From positions 15,821,339 through 15,885,338 of the forward strand of contig OY744610.1 of assembly GCA_963556255.1 (NCBI GenBank): a DNA stretch of 64,000 nucleotides, given 5' to 3'. Of this stretch, positions 25,851 to 36,475 are shown piece by piece. The notes beneath the pieces are model-generated. The model ran no database searches. It was not told the DNA's origin and saw only the letters and a program-made list of their open reading frames with translations. The position numbers were made by a program, and so were the translations under genes. The first letter of the stretch is position 1. Every line of letters starts with the position of its first letter. This stretch comes from Allolobophora icterica (lineage: Eukaryota > Annelida > Clitellata > Crassiclitellata > Lumbricidae).

Positions 25851-26010
25851 TTGTTGACGGGAAGTATCCACGCCAGAAATCAAAACCGGTTACGACGCTG
25901 AGCCTAATATAGAAAGCAAAAGCGATAACGCTATTGCTACTGACAACACGAATTGAAGTAATGACCTTGCTTAGCCTACTTTTGAACTTAGTAATTATTC
26001 CTTGTCGTAC
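25851..26010 (+). repeat. dispersed repeat R1, copy 2
   Basis: It contains GACGGGAAGTATCCA, GGTTACGACGCTGAGCC, AGCGATAACGCTATTGC and ends TAATTATTCCTTGTCGTACAGG. It abuts the Mab-21 C-terminal scrap (26013) with no gap. Confidence 0.75.
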
Positions 26011-26012
26011 AG

Positions 26013-26096
26013 GTTTGCGAATTTAAGAAACTGAAAAGCCACCCTCTTTTTGAGCACATTATACATGGCTTTCTTCTGGAAACACTTCAGATTTAG
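26013..26096 (+). pseudogene. Mab-21 family C-terminal scrap (copy G)
   Basis: Twenty-seven codons and a stop read VCEFKKLKSHPLFEHIIHGF and onward to LQI. This matches the extreme C-terminus of copy A (FEFKKLKSNLPFEHMLRCF) and copy E (FEFQKLRSNLPFEHIIRFA). Nothing else of the gene is present upstream; repeat R1 takes its place directly. The junction suggests an insertion or deletion that removed the rest of the gene. Confidence 0.8.
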
Positions 26097-26119
26097 TATG
26101 TATTTATGTAATATATAAT

Positions 26120-26346
26120 TATGGAAAAGACACTTGAGACTAAAAAAACTGCTTAATGCGCCAACAAAATAGCTAAATTTGATGGTTTCCAATTCTTATT
26201 ACATATATAATTATTCTAAATTTTGAACGCAAGTTTCTTATGACGGTTTCTTAGTGATCGCTTTCCCCAATCACCGTTTTGTTACTTAAGAAAAATAATG
26301 CACTAGGTTGAATTCACAATTTTTTCCATATGACGGATTTTCAGGA

Positions 26347-26378
<32 letters not shown>

Positions 26379-27150
26379 AAATGTATCTTGAAGACTCTCT
26401 TCAAGTTTTTGCGTTGCTTTTGAACTGGACAAAAGTTTTATAGGAAAGGTAAAGATCTATCTTCTCAGCTTGACCTCCCAAATTCTGACTTGCACCTCAA
26501 CGGACCAGCGGCTATGAGCCTATGACGCACTTGTTTTGATAGCGCCGGTCTTTTAACTGGTCTCCCTGGTGTGGCTTTTGTATGACGCTGACGAATTTCG
26601 TAGCTTTACATTACATTAGAATTATGGTAACGCGGTGCCAGATAGTACTTAATCTGCGATAAGTAATCTCTTCGTCCTATAATCATTGGTACTGGCTTCC
26701 ATACGACAGTTAGCACAATCTTTATTGTGATTCTTTGCGGAATAAGACTAACATTAATCCGTTATTATGCAACAACATTTGCCGTTTCTTACGGTTACCT
26801 TCAAGTGGTATCAGGATATTAGCGGGCATAGGCAAACGAAATGAATTGGGGTGTATTTGTACGTTTTTTCTGGTACGAGATAGCACTGGTTTCCCTGTAA
26901 TCCTTTGAATCAGATTAGGGTTACAATTAGGCTAGGGTATTGGTTGTTTACTATAAGCCGTAACCGACTTAGGTGTTTCCTGTTATCAGGAATTATTACA
27001 AATGAACGGAAATACAGTACTAGCTTCCTGATAGGAGCTTGAGCTGGCGTTCATTTGATTCTTTAACGCGAATTGGACCAAGCATTCAAATAATTATGTT
27101 CAATCCTCATAATAGAATTTGATTCACCGGGGAGGGAAAGACTTTTGGGA
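26120..27150 (+). repeat. ~1-kb co-linear duplicated segment, copy 1 (partner 56180-57140)
   Basis: Ordered matches to 56180-57140 include AAGTTTCTTAxGA, CCAATCACCG, AGGTTGAATTCACA, CTCAACGGACCA, ATAGCTTTACATTxCATTAGAATTxTGGTAACG, TATCAGGAATTATTAC and GTACTAGCTTCCTGATAGGAGC. Both copies run into repeat R1 on the right, so R1 may be the 3' part of one larger repeat. A pure (AT)n run of about 27 bp lies at 26347-26373. No protein is encoded. Confidence 0.8.
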
Positions 27151-27350
27151 ATTCCTGTTGTGGGAAGTTTTCTGGCCGGCCATCAAAGCCAGTTACGACG
27201 CGGAGCCAAATCTACAAAGCGCATCGGCCAAAGCAAAAGTGATGACGCTATTGCAACTGACAAAGCCAGTTGAATTAATAAGTTTGTTTGGCCTACTGTT
27301 GAGCTACATCTACTTAGTAATTAGTTCATCTCGTACAGGTCTTCTCTATT
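27151..27350 (+). repeat. dispersed repeat R1, copy 3
   Basis: It is the best-preserved core: GTTGTGGGAAGTTTTCTGG, CCAGTTACGACGCGGAGCC, GCGCATCGGCCAAAGCAAAA, TTGAATTAATAAGTTTGTTT and CTTAGTAATTAGTTCATCTC, ending CGTACAGG. It encodes an AKAKVMTLLQLT-like reading that recurs in the 52.6-kb copy, but without a start or stop pattern typical of a gene. Confidence 0.75.
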
Positions 27351-27359
27351 CATCTCTGT

Positions 27360-28240
27360 CCATTGCCAGACTTCAATCTTCGACCCAGTGAGAGTATGCG
27401 GCTGTGCTACAATGGCATTTAATGCAAACATTGAATGCTGCATACTGACTTAGCAATTATAGAATTTATTGTTCAGATTTCATGCCCGCTGCCGGTGGTT
27501 AACAAGAATAACGCTTGGAAATTCCTGCGCTAGTGGTTCGCCAATTAGAATTCTAGCTATATAAAGAAAAATTTTATATCTCGTAAATTATTAGCGCCTT
27601 ATTAATTTACAGCTGTGACAGTGAGCTAAGTTGAAACCTTCGAACTTATTAAAGTAAAATCATTAGAGACCGCGTTACTGATGGATCAGTAGGTCTAGTT
27701 TGACACTACCTAAAAATAAAGCAGGGCTGGATTTATAAAATATTGATGCGAGTGGTCGACTTTTTACGAATGGAACGACAGAATTCAAAGTCATACAGGT
27801 GACGGGTCTCTGAGGGCTATCTGAGTAGATTCCATCAACGATTTTAAGACGTATTTCTTAATATTGTATCAAAAGCCTAAATGGAGTTGTGCATAAATTG
27901 TACATAAATCGAACTCTTTTTGGCATGGACGTTTCCCTCAAGACGGACGCGGGATGGTTAGCTCTCGACCGGCTGCAAAGTATGAATTGGATTTAAGACG
28001 ACCAGCGATTTGTGCTCAAGCACCTGGGCAATGCAAAGGGTTAAAAACAGAAATTATGGTGTCACGTGCACTAATAGTGGGCAGGTGTTTGTTAGGTTTC
28101 AGTGTGGGTAGGCGTGGTGTTTATGCAAATTGTTAATGAATATTTAGTGTAATATCAATATTGAATCAGAAATAATGCATATCGTGTGTGTTAATTCAAT
28201 AAATGAGATTCAAGTGATTGAGCCGACTTAGCCATGTATT
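27360..28240. other. non-coding, nothing recognised
   Basis: No gene, element end or second copy is visible. The 60-codon ORF at 27954-28136 has no recognisable content. Confidence 0.35.
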
Positions 28241-28249
28241 TTTTCGGGC

Positions 28250-28595
28250 ACGGCAACCACCGCCAAAGCAGATCAGCAACTCACAAAAGTCCTCGATTGT
28301 CTCATTCACCGTATTCGATTTCCAACGACGAATCCCAAAGAGTTTGCAGAACTTGTAGCTGAAAGTGAGATTTTGACCGCAGAAAAGAAATCATCCGGTT
28401 TCTGTTATTTTGTCACCAAAGGAAAAACTGACACACCAATGATCAGTGTTGAGAAAAGAAACGAGTTCGCAGTTGAACGTTTTATTTAAGTGAAATCTGT
28501 CCAATTTTGGGGAAATAGTGGATATTGCGCCTATGACGAACGAACTAATGTTATAATTCGAGGTTTAATTTTTTCGGTCCCAGGCTCATCTTGAG
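28250..28595 (+). pseudogene. BTBD-type gene fragment (BACK end + start of PHR-like domain)
   Basis: One frame reads LIHRIRFPTTNPKEFAELVA, ESEILTAEKK, FCYFVTKGKTD, ISVEKRNEFAVERF, then a TAA, then SVQFWGNSGYCAYDERTNVI and IIRGLIF. This order matches the end of the BACK domain and the beginning of the PHR domain in BTBD1/2/3/6-like proteins (IRFP...F...V..S.ILT, RF, W.Y.G..D.I.F......V.G). The in-frame TAA at about 28486 and the lack of an upstream BTB part indicate a pseudogene fragment. A BTB piece of the same kind of gene lies at 49327-49539 on the other strand. Confidence 0.6.
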
Positions 28596-28599
28596 CAGG

Positions 28600-30230
28600 C
28601 CTAAATTTAAAGTATCCTGAAAACATAACTTGTGGACAGACTCATGTAAAATATTTTCAAATGGTCAGTTTGCTTCCAAAATCAACTGAGAACGACCTCA
28701 CAACTGTGGAAAACTGTGCCCGTATCGAGGAGAAAACAAATTTCCGGTTGTCATGAATTCATCTTATAAATAGCATCTTGCTCTTGTGATCATGACTGGT
28801 GTATCATGTTTCCTCGTTATGAGATAGTTTCAAAAGAATAGACAATGCAAGGGTAGATGTATCATAAAAGTTTGCACAAATCCATGGTCATTCCTGAGAA
28901 GCGTCACCTGGAGATCTGACCTTCAGCGCAACATGGCAACAGAGATTCAAATTCGTTTATGCGTCAAATCTAACTTCGTTGACAAAATCTACAACACTTT
29001 CGTATAGCTTTTGTCTTTTGGTGTAATAATAATTAATTAACGCTTTTGGGAGATATATATCATATACGTTACAGGCGCTGTATAAGTTTACTGCTTTCAG
29101 CTGGCAATAATCAAATGTGGACCTGAGAGAACACAACAGTAGGACTATTGGATAGGTGTGTCTAGAATTTCATAAGTTCTCTCGGAGCTGTGGCTTTGTT
29201 TGCATTATTGACTATAATGTGTTGTTCAACATCAGCTTCCAGTTGATTTAATACAATTTTATTGATTATAGGCCAGTAAATAAAAAATGCACTGAGATTC
29301 AACTCTGTTCAAAATTTCCGCTGGATGAAGCAATCTATAAATTATCTATTATTAGGCAGTCGATGAGTCCTATGACCATTAGTTTGTTTAACCGTCATCC
29401 TTTCTTTCCTCGTCAAAGTCGTCATCCTTCTCCTCCAGGTCACCATAATGATCATCATCAACATAGTTATCATCTTCGTATTTATCATGGTAATCATCGC
29501 CTTTTCAATGCAACCATCATGACTTTCCATTTTGCTGTTGATTCATTTAATAGGAATCATTATAAGTGTTTATGGCTAAGCCTTCCTAAACTCGGCGCGC
29601 CGTCCATGAAATGCTTCCCTGCCGATCAGACGGCGACACTACTACTACTACTATTACTACGATCCTCCGCCTTCCAATTTTTCTCGCCCTAAACGACACC
29701 CGCCTTAACAGCTGCTCTGCCTCCTCCATTGACCTGCCTCCATGAGAAAGGAAGCAATGTTACGCCTCAAGCTGTGGCAAACTTCAGATAGGTATAGTCT
29801 TTCCGTTTTGGATAATAATTTTCGCACGAATTCATTTGACAGGATCCGGATTTTAGGATGAATTAAGGTCCACAGTCAACCTTCGAATAATCGGTCGGTG
29901 AGCGCAACCGGTTGCTTTAAGTATTCGACTCAGTGTCACTGTTGCATGTTACCGTTAATATTGTGTATACGAGTTCATACACACAAAGCATTCATAAATA
30001 CACACGTAGAGGATTGTATAAAACCATACACACGATTGATTGGATGTGAAGTTTTAGCTTCCTCGGAGACGGTTACTGTTTAAGGATTGTTACGAATCGC
30101 CATCAGTTGATGTTTCTCACTATATAGCGGGGATCAATGAATACAGAAATAATGATAATACTTGATCATGTTGACGAATACTACAAATAAGTAAGTAGGT
30201 AAGTAAGTGATGATCATGATGATGTTACTT
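28600..30230. other. 5' flank of copy D, non-coding
   Basis: No gene is recognised. The part near 30188-30210 has short GTAAGTAAG repeats. By analogy with the acceptor before copy D, the intron and a non-coding first exon of D should lie here. Candidate GTAAGT donors occur in the repeat but cannot be chosen without transcripts. Confidence 0.35.
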
Positions 30231-30255
30231 TGTCTGTTCTTTTCTGGTTGCAGCA
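30230..30255 (+). promoter_or_regulatory. 3' splice acceptor before the copy D start codon
   Basis: TGTCTGTTCTTTTCTGGTTG followed by CAG is a strong pyrimidine tract plus acceptor AG (30252-30253), two bases before ATG 30256. Equivalent sites precede copies C, E and F at the same place. Confidence 0.7.
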
Positions 30256-33147
30256 ATGGACGACAGTGTGTCGGAATTCATCGTCCGTACATGTAGAATG
30301 CTTCCAAAGTTCAACACGAACGTTTTTGAGTCAATACATTTACAAGGTTCCATTCCTTTGAAGGAGTTTGGAATTTTCTGTGGCAGCTCTGCTGAGTTCT
30401 TCATTCAACCACTACACGAACGTTTTTGAGTCAATACATTTACAAGGTTCCATTCCTTTGAAGGAGTTTGGAATTTTCTGTGGCAGCTCTGCTGAGTTCT
30501 TCATTCAACCACTACACGCATGCATCGGTGACGTTGACTGCTTTAAGATGAAATCCCAATTTCTAGCCTTTACAACTGAAAAGCCAGTATTGCCGTATGA
30601 TTTCCGTCATAGTGCTGCTACAATAGACTGTCTTTTGATCGAACCATACCTTTTGTACGACTTCATCTTTTTGGACAAATGAGGTATAACTGGGAACGCA
30701 AAAGCTTTGAATTTATTCAGGTTAACAACAAAAAAACGGCAACAACAACCGAAATGGATGAAATTGTTGAAGGATGGTGCACAGTTGGTCCGGCGAGAAG
30801 AAGATTAGACAGAAATCCATTTTCAGCTGATGTGGTTGTATCTATATGGTGCCCACAGTGGCCGAACCAAGCCAAAAATTGGCCGTTTCGACGAAGGAAG
30901 TATGGATGGCCGACGACTGCCATCATCCAAGAGGTTGTACAGAATGGTTGTCATGTTGTATTTGCAAAACATCCTGCTTGCAGAAATGATGAACTCCAGT
31001 GCAGGCTGTCATTTTCAATTGCAGAGGTCATTTTGCTTCAGAGCTGGACTCCAATTCAGCAGATTGTCTATCATACGCTCAGATTCTTTGCCAAGACAGA
31101 ACTAATAAAAAAATATTGTCCAAAGGAAGATGAAGTTCTCTGTACATACCATTTTAAAACACTTATATTGTGGTCTTGTGAAGAGATGTCACCAGGGTGG
31201 TGGAATTCCTTGTCTGTTATTAAAATATGCTGCAATTTATTGGAAAAACTTTCAAAATGGCTAAAAGAGAAAAGATGTCCAAACTATTTTATTCCTGAGG
31301 CAAATTTGTTTCATGAACACTTTAACCGGAAGATCGTTGATGAAATTGTTAAAAGGTTGATCTATTTTTACGATTGCGAAATTCTGAGCCTCTGGTTTGT
31401 GGAGCATTATATCCAGGGAAGTTTTCTTTATGTATTTGATGCTAAATGCTCGGAAGACGTCGCAAGCTGTATCTCTGAGCATACGTTGCAAACCTGTAAT
31501 ACCATGAAGGCAGTAAAACCAAAGGCTCTCGACTTATATGTTTCGTTAAGGTTTTCGCTTGATGTTGAAAATGCGAGTGACTCAGTAAAGAATGGATTCG
31601 AATTGGCATATCTCGATTTTGTCAACTGTATTTTAAGAATTGGTTCACTTTCTACTCAGTATGGGTTCGATTGTCGGCCATTCGCAGAAATTGAATCATG
31701 TTATTGGCTTTATGGCTCAATGCTGCGTATTTTGCACGCTGCATATTTATTAGACTGCAAAGAAATGCACTGCGACAGCGAATGGTTCGTTGAAGTAATA
31801 AGACAAGTTTCGGTTAAACCTAAGTTCTTTAGATCTAAGCAACACAACTTTCCAAGACCATGTAACACTGATGTTAACAGATGCAAGATATATTTCATAA
31901 AAGCTCAGGATCTGATGGAAAATCTTACTGGATCAAATGATGATCTAGAATTTCAAGTTGTATTTGAAATATCAAAGGGACTTCTCAGGAAATCTTTGGA
32001 ATGTAAGAATTCTAAAACAAACACTATAGCCAGAGCGACTTTGGCCTACATGGCGGCTCTTCATTTTGCCGTGTCAGAATATCAAATTGTTATAGACCTT
32101 TGCTCGAGAGTGATCATGAATAAAAAGCCTGAGAAAGAGGATACAGAAACATTAAATGCAGGCTGTTTGTTGTATATTGAAGACATTTCTAAGATAATTG
32201 GATTTTATTTGATTTTCAGGAAAAGTAGAGACGCTTCTTTGCATTATACTAGGAGACAGTTTTTCCTAGAACTTAGTCTTACACCTGAGGTGTTTGCCCA
32301 TTATTTAAAAGTTTTGTCAATTGAAAGAACAAGCGAGGCTTTTGCATTTGATAACATTTCATTAACTCCAGTATTTCCGTTGGATTCAATTTTAATGACA
32401 ATCACAAATCGAAAATTTTCACGAATTTCAAAGAAAAGAAAGAATGTGTTACGCGTTTATAAAAGAACCAATGTCAGTAGTAAATTAGAATCGCTCTGTG
32501 AAAGTTTGTGGACAGATGAAGAGGATATTATTGAATTGCTCATGAAATTTTCCTTGGAAAATATGACATCATTTTACGATGCGATCTGCAAAGACTTAGG
32601 CATTCATGGCAGTACAGTTGACTGTTACCGTGCTGCGTATCTCTACAAGTGTCGCAAATATCCTGAAGCTTTGCATTTGTGTGAACGAATTCTCAATGAC
32701 CCTGATCTGGGAAGCGATTTGAAGGAATTTGCAATTGCAAACGTATTAGTGTTGCCCCCACTTGACTCGTTTTTCGACACAGACATCCAGTGTTTGCTTG
32801 GGTTGCACACATTTGTTTATTATTTATCGCCTGCAAATGAACATTTACGGGAAATAGAAGTCAGTAAAATGTCGACGTTCCAGCATTATTTCGCCGGAAA
32901 GATTTACTGTAGTAGGCCTAGGTATCTTTCAACAGGGCAACCACTGTCAGGACTTCTTAGCGAACCTTACTTTGTGAAGTGTCATTATTTTCTTCTGAGA
33001 CATTTTCTGGCAAGATATTTGAAAGTGAGATGTCTGATCGACTGCTATCATTCACATCCAGAAGTAATGCTCGAATTTAAGAGACTCAAAGTGTGTTTTC
33101 CTTTTGAGCAAATCATTCGTTGCTTTCTTCAACAGAAACTCCGATAA
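30256..33147 (+). pseudogene. Mab-21/cGAS-like + helical domain gene, copy D (N-terminus broken, long ORF kept)
   Basis: ATG 30256 gives MDDSVSEFIVRTCRMLPKFN, then CGSSAEFFIQ. A perfect 100-bp tandem duplication (30315-30414 = 30415-30514) shifts the frame and brings a stop. The second unit continues in a new frame (CGSSAEFFIQPLHACIGDVD) to a second lesion near 30650: about 13 bp are missing relative to copy C. From 30679 an ORF of 822 codons runs unbroken to TAA at 33145-33147. It carries SADVVVSIWCPQWP (third acidic residue), KYGWP, CRLSFSIAE, CTYHFKTLILWSC, CPNYFIPEANLF, then the helical half with TPR-like segments near 32040-32115 and 32620-32690. As it stands, translation from 30679 would lack the GS and DxD residues. 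It may be a recent pseudogene, a truncated non-catalytic gene, or an intact gene with assembly errors. An AATAAA at 33398 could serve polyadenylation. Confidence 0.85.
30315..30514 (+). repeat. perfect 2 x 100-bp tandem duplication in copy D
   Basis: Positions 30315-30414 (CACGAACGTTTTTGAGTCAA and onward) recur without a visible mismatch at 30415-30514. Because 100 is not a multiple of 3, the reading frame is lost. Confidence 0.95.
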
Positions 33148-33440
33148 CTTCAGAAAGGTGTTCATGCACAATACTGTACACGCTAAATATTTTTTCACTG
33201 GTGACAAAATATAAATGATATATGCAGAAGTAGGGCCTACACTAATTAGCGTAATTGCTTAGCTTATTTCAAAAGAAACTTCGGTAATTTCAGAAAGTTG
33301 CTGGCATGGAATATTGTTCAAGCAAAAGTTTTCTCAAGCGACAGAATATGAATGATATTTGCATAATTACAAAATTAAATGGCATGGCTTAGTTTAATAA
33401 AGAACGCGAAGTTTGCTGATCCAAATAGGCCTAATAATTT
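33148..33440. other. 3' flank of copy D
   Basis: The sequence TTCAGAAAGTTGxTGGCATG at 33288-33308 repeats CTTCAGAAAGGTGTTCATG at 33148-33166, so a short stretch of 3' flank is duplicated about 140 bp apart. No gene is seen. TAGGCCTA occurs at 33426-33433. Confidence 0.45.
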
Positions 33441-33479
33441 TGACAGCATAACGCCCATACTAACTTGTTTATAGACGGC

Positions 33480-34015
33480 ATATATACTGTGTCCCAACTG
33501 AATTGATACCCTTTTTGTTTTGGCGAAAAACCTGTTAATCCTAGAAATAATTCAATAACATTTTCCAGATTTTTGAAGGAGGGATAAACTGTCCATGTTT
33601 TCGAAAATTTAGTCAAATTCTACCAATAGGGTAAACAGTTATATACATTCAAGTTGGACAAGCAAAAGTCGAACTTTCCAACATTTTAAAAATTCATTTT
33701 AATTTTTAATTTAAAAAAATTAAACTTTACATTTACAAAAACATGAAGAAATCAACATTTAGAAATAATTTGAATCAGGTGCTGTTCTTCAAAGCTGATG
33801 TTCAAAATGCAATTATCTCGAATACATGCTCTGATACGATCGCGTCATTTATTGAATGCACGATCGAAAGTTCCTTGATCAAGACGATTCCATACCACAA
33901 CTCGCTGTTTGAGGTGGTCAACGTCGTGTGCATGCGGGTTTGATAAACACGTTCTTAATGGAAGCTCTATATCTTGTAGTCGAGCGGAGTGAGATCAGGG
34001 CTATGATTTGGGGAC
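33480..34015 (-). mobile_element. mariner-like transposase 3' remnant
   Basis: The reverse strand reads PDLTPLDYKI near 34005-33975, which contains the third catalytic acidic residue region of mariner transposases. It then gives an ERVYxTR-like segment, NDAIVSEHVFEIIAF and a decayed end. The left boundary ACTGTGTCCCAACTGAATTG, then ATACCC, at 33488-33513 looks like a mariner-type terminal repeat. The N-terminal half is missing and several stops are present. Confidence 0.5.
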
Positions 34016-34110
34016 GTTTCGTCTCAGGGCGATTCGTCACGAACTGTTCGTCCTGGGACGATTCGTCATGAGGGTAGATTCGTAACGGACTGTTCGTCAC
34101 GAAGTTTGTT
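34003..34110. repeat. short repeat patch GATTCGTCACGAACTGTTCGTC
   Basis: Variants of CGATTCGTCACGAACTGTTCGTC recur three or four times, partly inverted. The patch lies next to the mariner remnant. Confidence 0.5.
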
Positions 34111-35060
34111 TAAATAGACCGTCTTTAAAGATGGATGAACTGTTCTCTTATTTCGAACGCACGTACATAATAGGGCGACGACGCATAGGAGGAGGTACTA
34201 GTGCTGCAGCTGCAACATTTCCAATACCATTGTGGAATCAGTTTAAAACCGTGTCGTCTAACAAAGGTTGACGTCTACGACTGTTAAGGTCGTGTGCCTG
34301 GGAGGGCTAAGGTAGGACACTTTAAAAAAATAGTATATGCGACTTGATTCATATTAAATTTAACTACCCATGTTTTGGAAGATTCGATGCCAGTTTGCTC
34401 TAAGCAGCTTAGTCTATGACTGATGAAGTGCTTCGTGTCTATATTAGCCACACATTGACCCAGTGAGTCTAAATTGTGGCTTTAAATTTGACATAATTAA
34501 TATGAACATTTGTTTTTAGGATACCTATTTTAATAAAGATTCACTATAGTATACACTTGCATTGATTAAGAATTTTGTTTTACTGCAGTTATCGGTCTGT
34601 GTCAGAAAATTGTTACCTACGGGGATAAAGAGGCAACAAATGGATAAGTCTAGTGTAAGCTTTAGCTTTAATCCAGTTTGCATTGGAACTGCGTTACTGT
34701 TTGCATTTTTGACTGCAACGTGTTTTTGCGAAATAAAGTTGTCAGGGTAAAGTTGTCTGATGTGTCTTCGTGAAAAGACGCTATGGAAAAGAAAAATTAC
34801 AATATTATAATTTATTATCATAGTATTAATGAATACAAACTGTCTACTGTGTGACGTTACAATATAGGCCTACAGTTTCAAACGTCATTATTTGTGTTGC
34901 AGCTCCCTGCATGTTAAAGTTTCGATTGTCTTCGGGGGATTACTTTCACAATCACACTTGAGATTGCTGTTCGTTTCCGATTTGCTTAGCACTTGCCAAC
35001 AAACGTTTCTTGTAATATTGATGTAGTTTGTGGCAGGATACGACGTCTGTTCTTCTGCAG
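34111..35060. other. non-coding, nothing recognised
   Basis: No gene or repeat with a second copy was seen. TAGGCCTA occurs at 34865-34872. A possible acceptor (CTGTTCTTCTGCAG) ends near 35061 and could belong to a 5' UTR exon of the next gene candidate. Confidence 0.35.
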
Positions 35061-35090
35061 ATTCTAGTAGGCCGTATACTTTCCTTACGC

Positions 35091-35777
35091 CATGTCGAAG
35101 AAAGGAACATCACTTGAATCGAGGAATGACGAGCAAACAAATGAAGATTGTAAGTTAATGCTGAGAAATTTTAATAATATTCCTAAGTTTGTAGTTTTTG
35201 TTTCAATGACTCAGCCAGTTTTATTAGGAACACTGTCTTAGTAATGCTAGACAGAACTACGTAGCCAATTCCTAACACAGTTTCTCTTTGTTTAGGGCCT
35301 ACTATATTCAGCAAGCACACGAAACGACCAGCTCGCTACATAGATAAAATAAAACCTCATAATAAACATCGCAATTACATGCCTCGATTGTAGCATGGAG
35401 TTCTAAGGAACAATTTATTTACAGATAGTTGCATTTGTTTCACTTGCAGCAGTATTCCAACAAGGTAACAGTGCTAAACGTGCAAAACTCATCTCATTGA
35501 GTGCACAACGGTAAGCTACACTGCATTCAAATGCAAGTCACAAGTCTTCCTATAATAATAAACTTTGTGAATTACTTGATGAGTGTGGTTTATAGACCGA
35601 CATTTTCTTTGCATTTTCTTTAGGCAACTTGCTTCAGTAGCACTTGAAAGTAGTCAGATTTTACAGAAAGACAAAAATGTATCAATAAAATGTGTTACAT
35701 TTCAAAACGATATCTTCTACAATCTCACCAAAAGTATTAGGTCTCTTTTAGCGATCCCTGTTTGTTTTTCTCAGTAA
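35091..35777 (+). CDS. candidate small three-exon gene, unknown product
   Basis: Three pieces join in frame by canonical splice sites. Exon 1 is 35091-35148 (MSKKGTSLESRNDEQTNED) with donor GTAAGT. Exon 2 is about 35450-35512, after acceptor TTGTTTCACTTGCAG, and reads VFQQGNSAKRAKLISLSAQR, with donor GTAAGC. Exon 3 starts at 35624, after acceptor TTGCATTTTCTTTAG, and reads QLASVALESSQILQKDKN, VSIKCVTFQNDIFYNLTKSI, and on to a TAA at 35775-35777. Split codons (T+CA and CG+G) are restored exactly. Predicted length is about 90 residues: hydrophilic N-terminus, then an amphipathic helix. I do not recognise the family. The protein may continue through further exons if the last part of exon 3 is read-through into intron, but no consensus donor is seen there. 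Confidence 0.55.
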
Positions 35778-36029
35778 ATGTTACGTTCATTGTGTGATTC
35801 TGCGATCGGTGACGTTCGTCATGCTGAGCTAAACACGTGCAGTTATTTTCTCACTAAGGAATGTAACTTTTGTAGGAATCTCGTGAAAATTGGTCTTAAT
35901 AAAGTAAATAATTGCAATACATCTTGATCGCAATTATACAGTACAGTGCATGAAGATTCTAAGATTCGTATTGACTGAAAAACGCATATAAAGAGCGCTT
36001 GCGTCCAAGCAAGACAGTCGATGATGTAT

Positions 36030-36475
36030 AAGCTTTGCGAGTCATGACAGCGCACGGCCTGCGGTGCCCAAACTGCCCAAGTCTACATAATGTGGTAAAA
36101 ATGACCACATTAGCCCGTATTTTATACTCGGCCCTGGCATGGTGGGACTGCACTGGTCAGCAGAAGCGGGATAGATTGCAGTCCGTGATAGATCGTCTGG
36201 TCCATCTGCATTATCTGTAATTATTTTGTCTGTCAGACAAGGACTTCTTCACTGCGGTAGGCTTACTGCATGACCAGGGTCATGTGCTGAACCCTCACCT
36301 CCTACCACTCAGGCCACAGCACTATGCGACAAGACTGCATGACCGAGTAATACATAGGGCGCACAATCTAATGAGGAAAACATTTCTGACAAATATGCGT
36401 TGTACTGTATAAACTATATGTAAACCAAAGTGTGGTATAAGCAGTTGGTAGTAATAAAGAATATACTTACTTACT
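36030..36475 (+). mobile_element. non-LTR retrotransposon 3' remnant
   Basis: Decayed reading: RVMTAHGLRCPNCPSLHNVV, then TTLARILYSALAWWD, RDRLQSVIDRLVHLHYL, stop, LFCLSDKDFFTAVG, NPHLLPLRP, and YATRLHDRVIHRAHNL. The order AHGL, RATLxxxLLYASPAWW, RLQSxxxRxxxxGYL, NPxHxLHxLLP, YxLRxRxHN is a known C-terminal signature of non-LTR reverse transcriptases. The end AATAAAGAATATACTTACTT at 36454-36473 is its 3' tail. The same tail is found reversed at 43218-43240. Confidence 0.65.
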
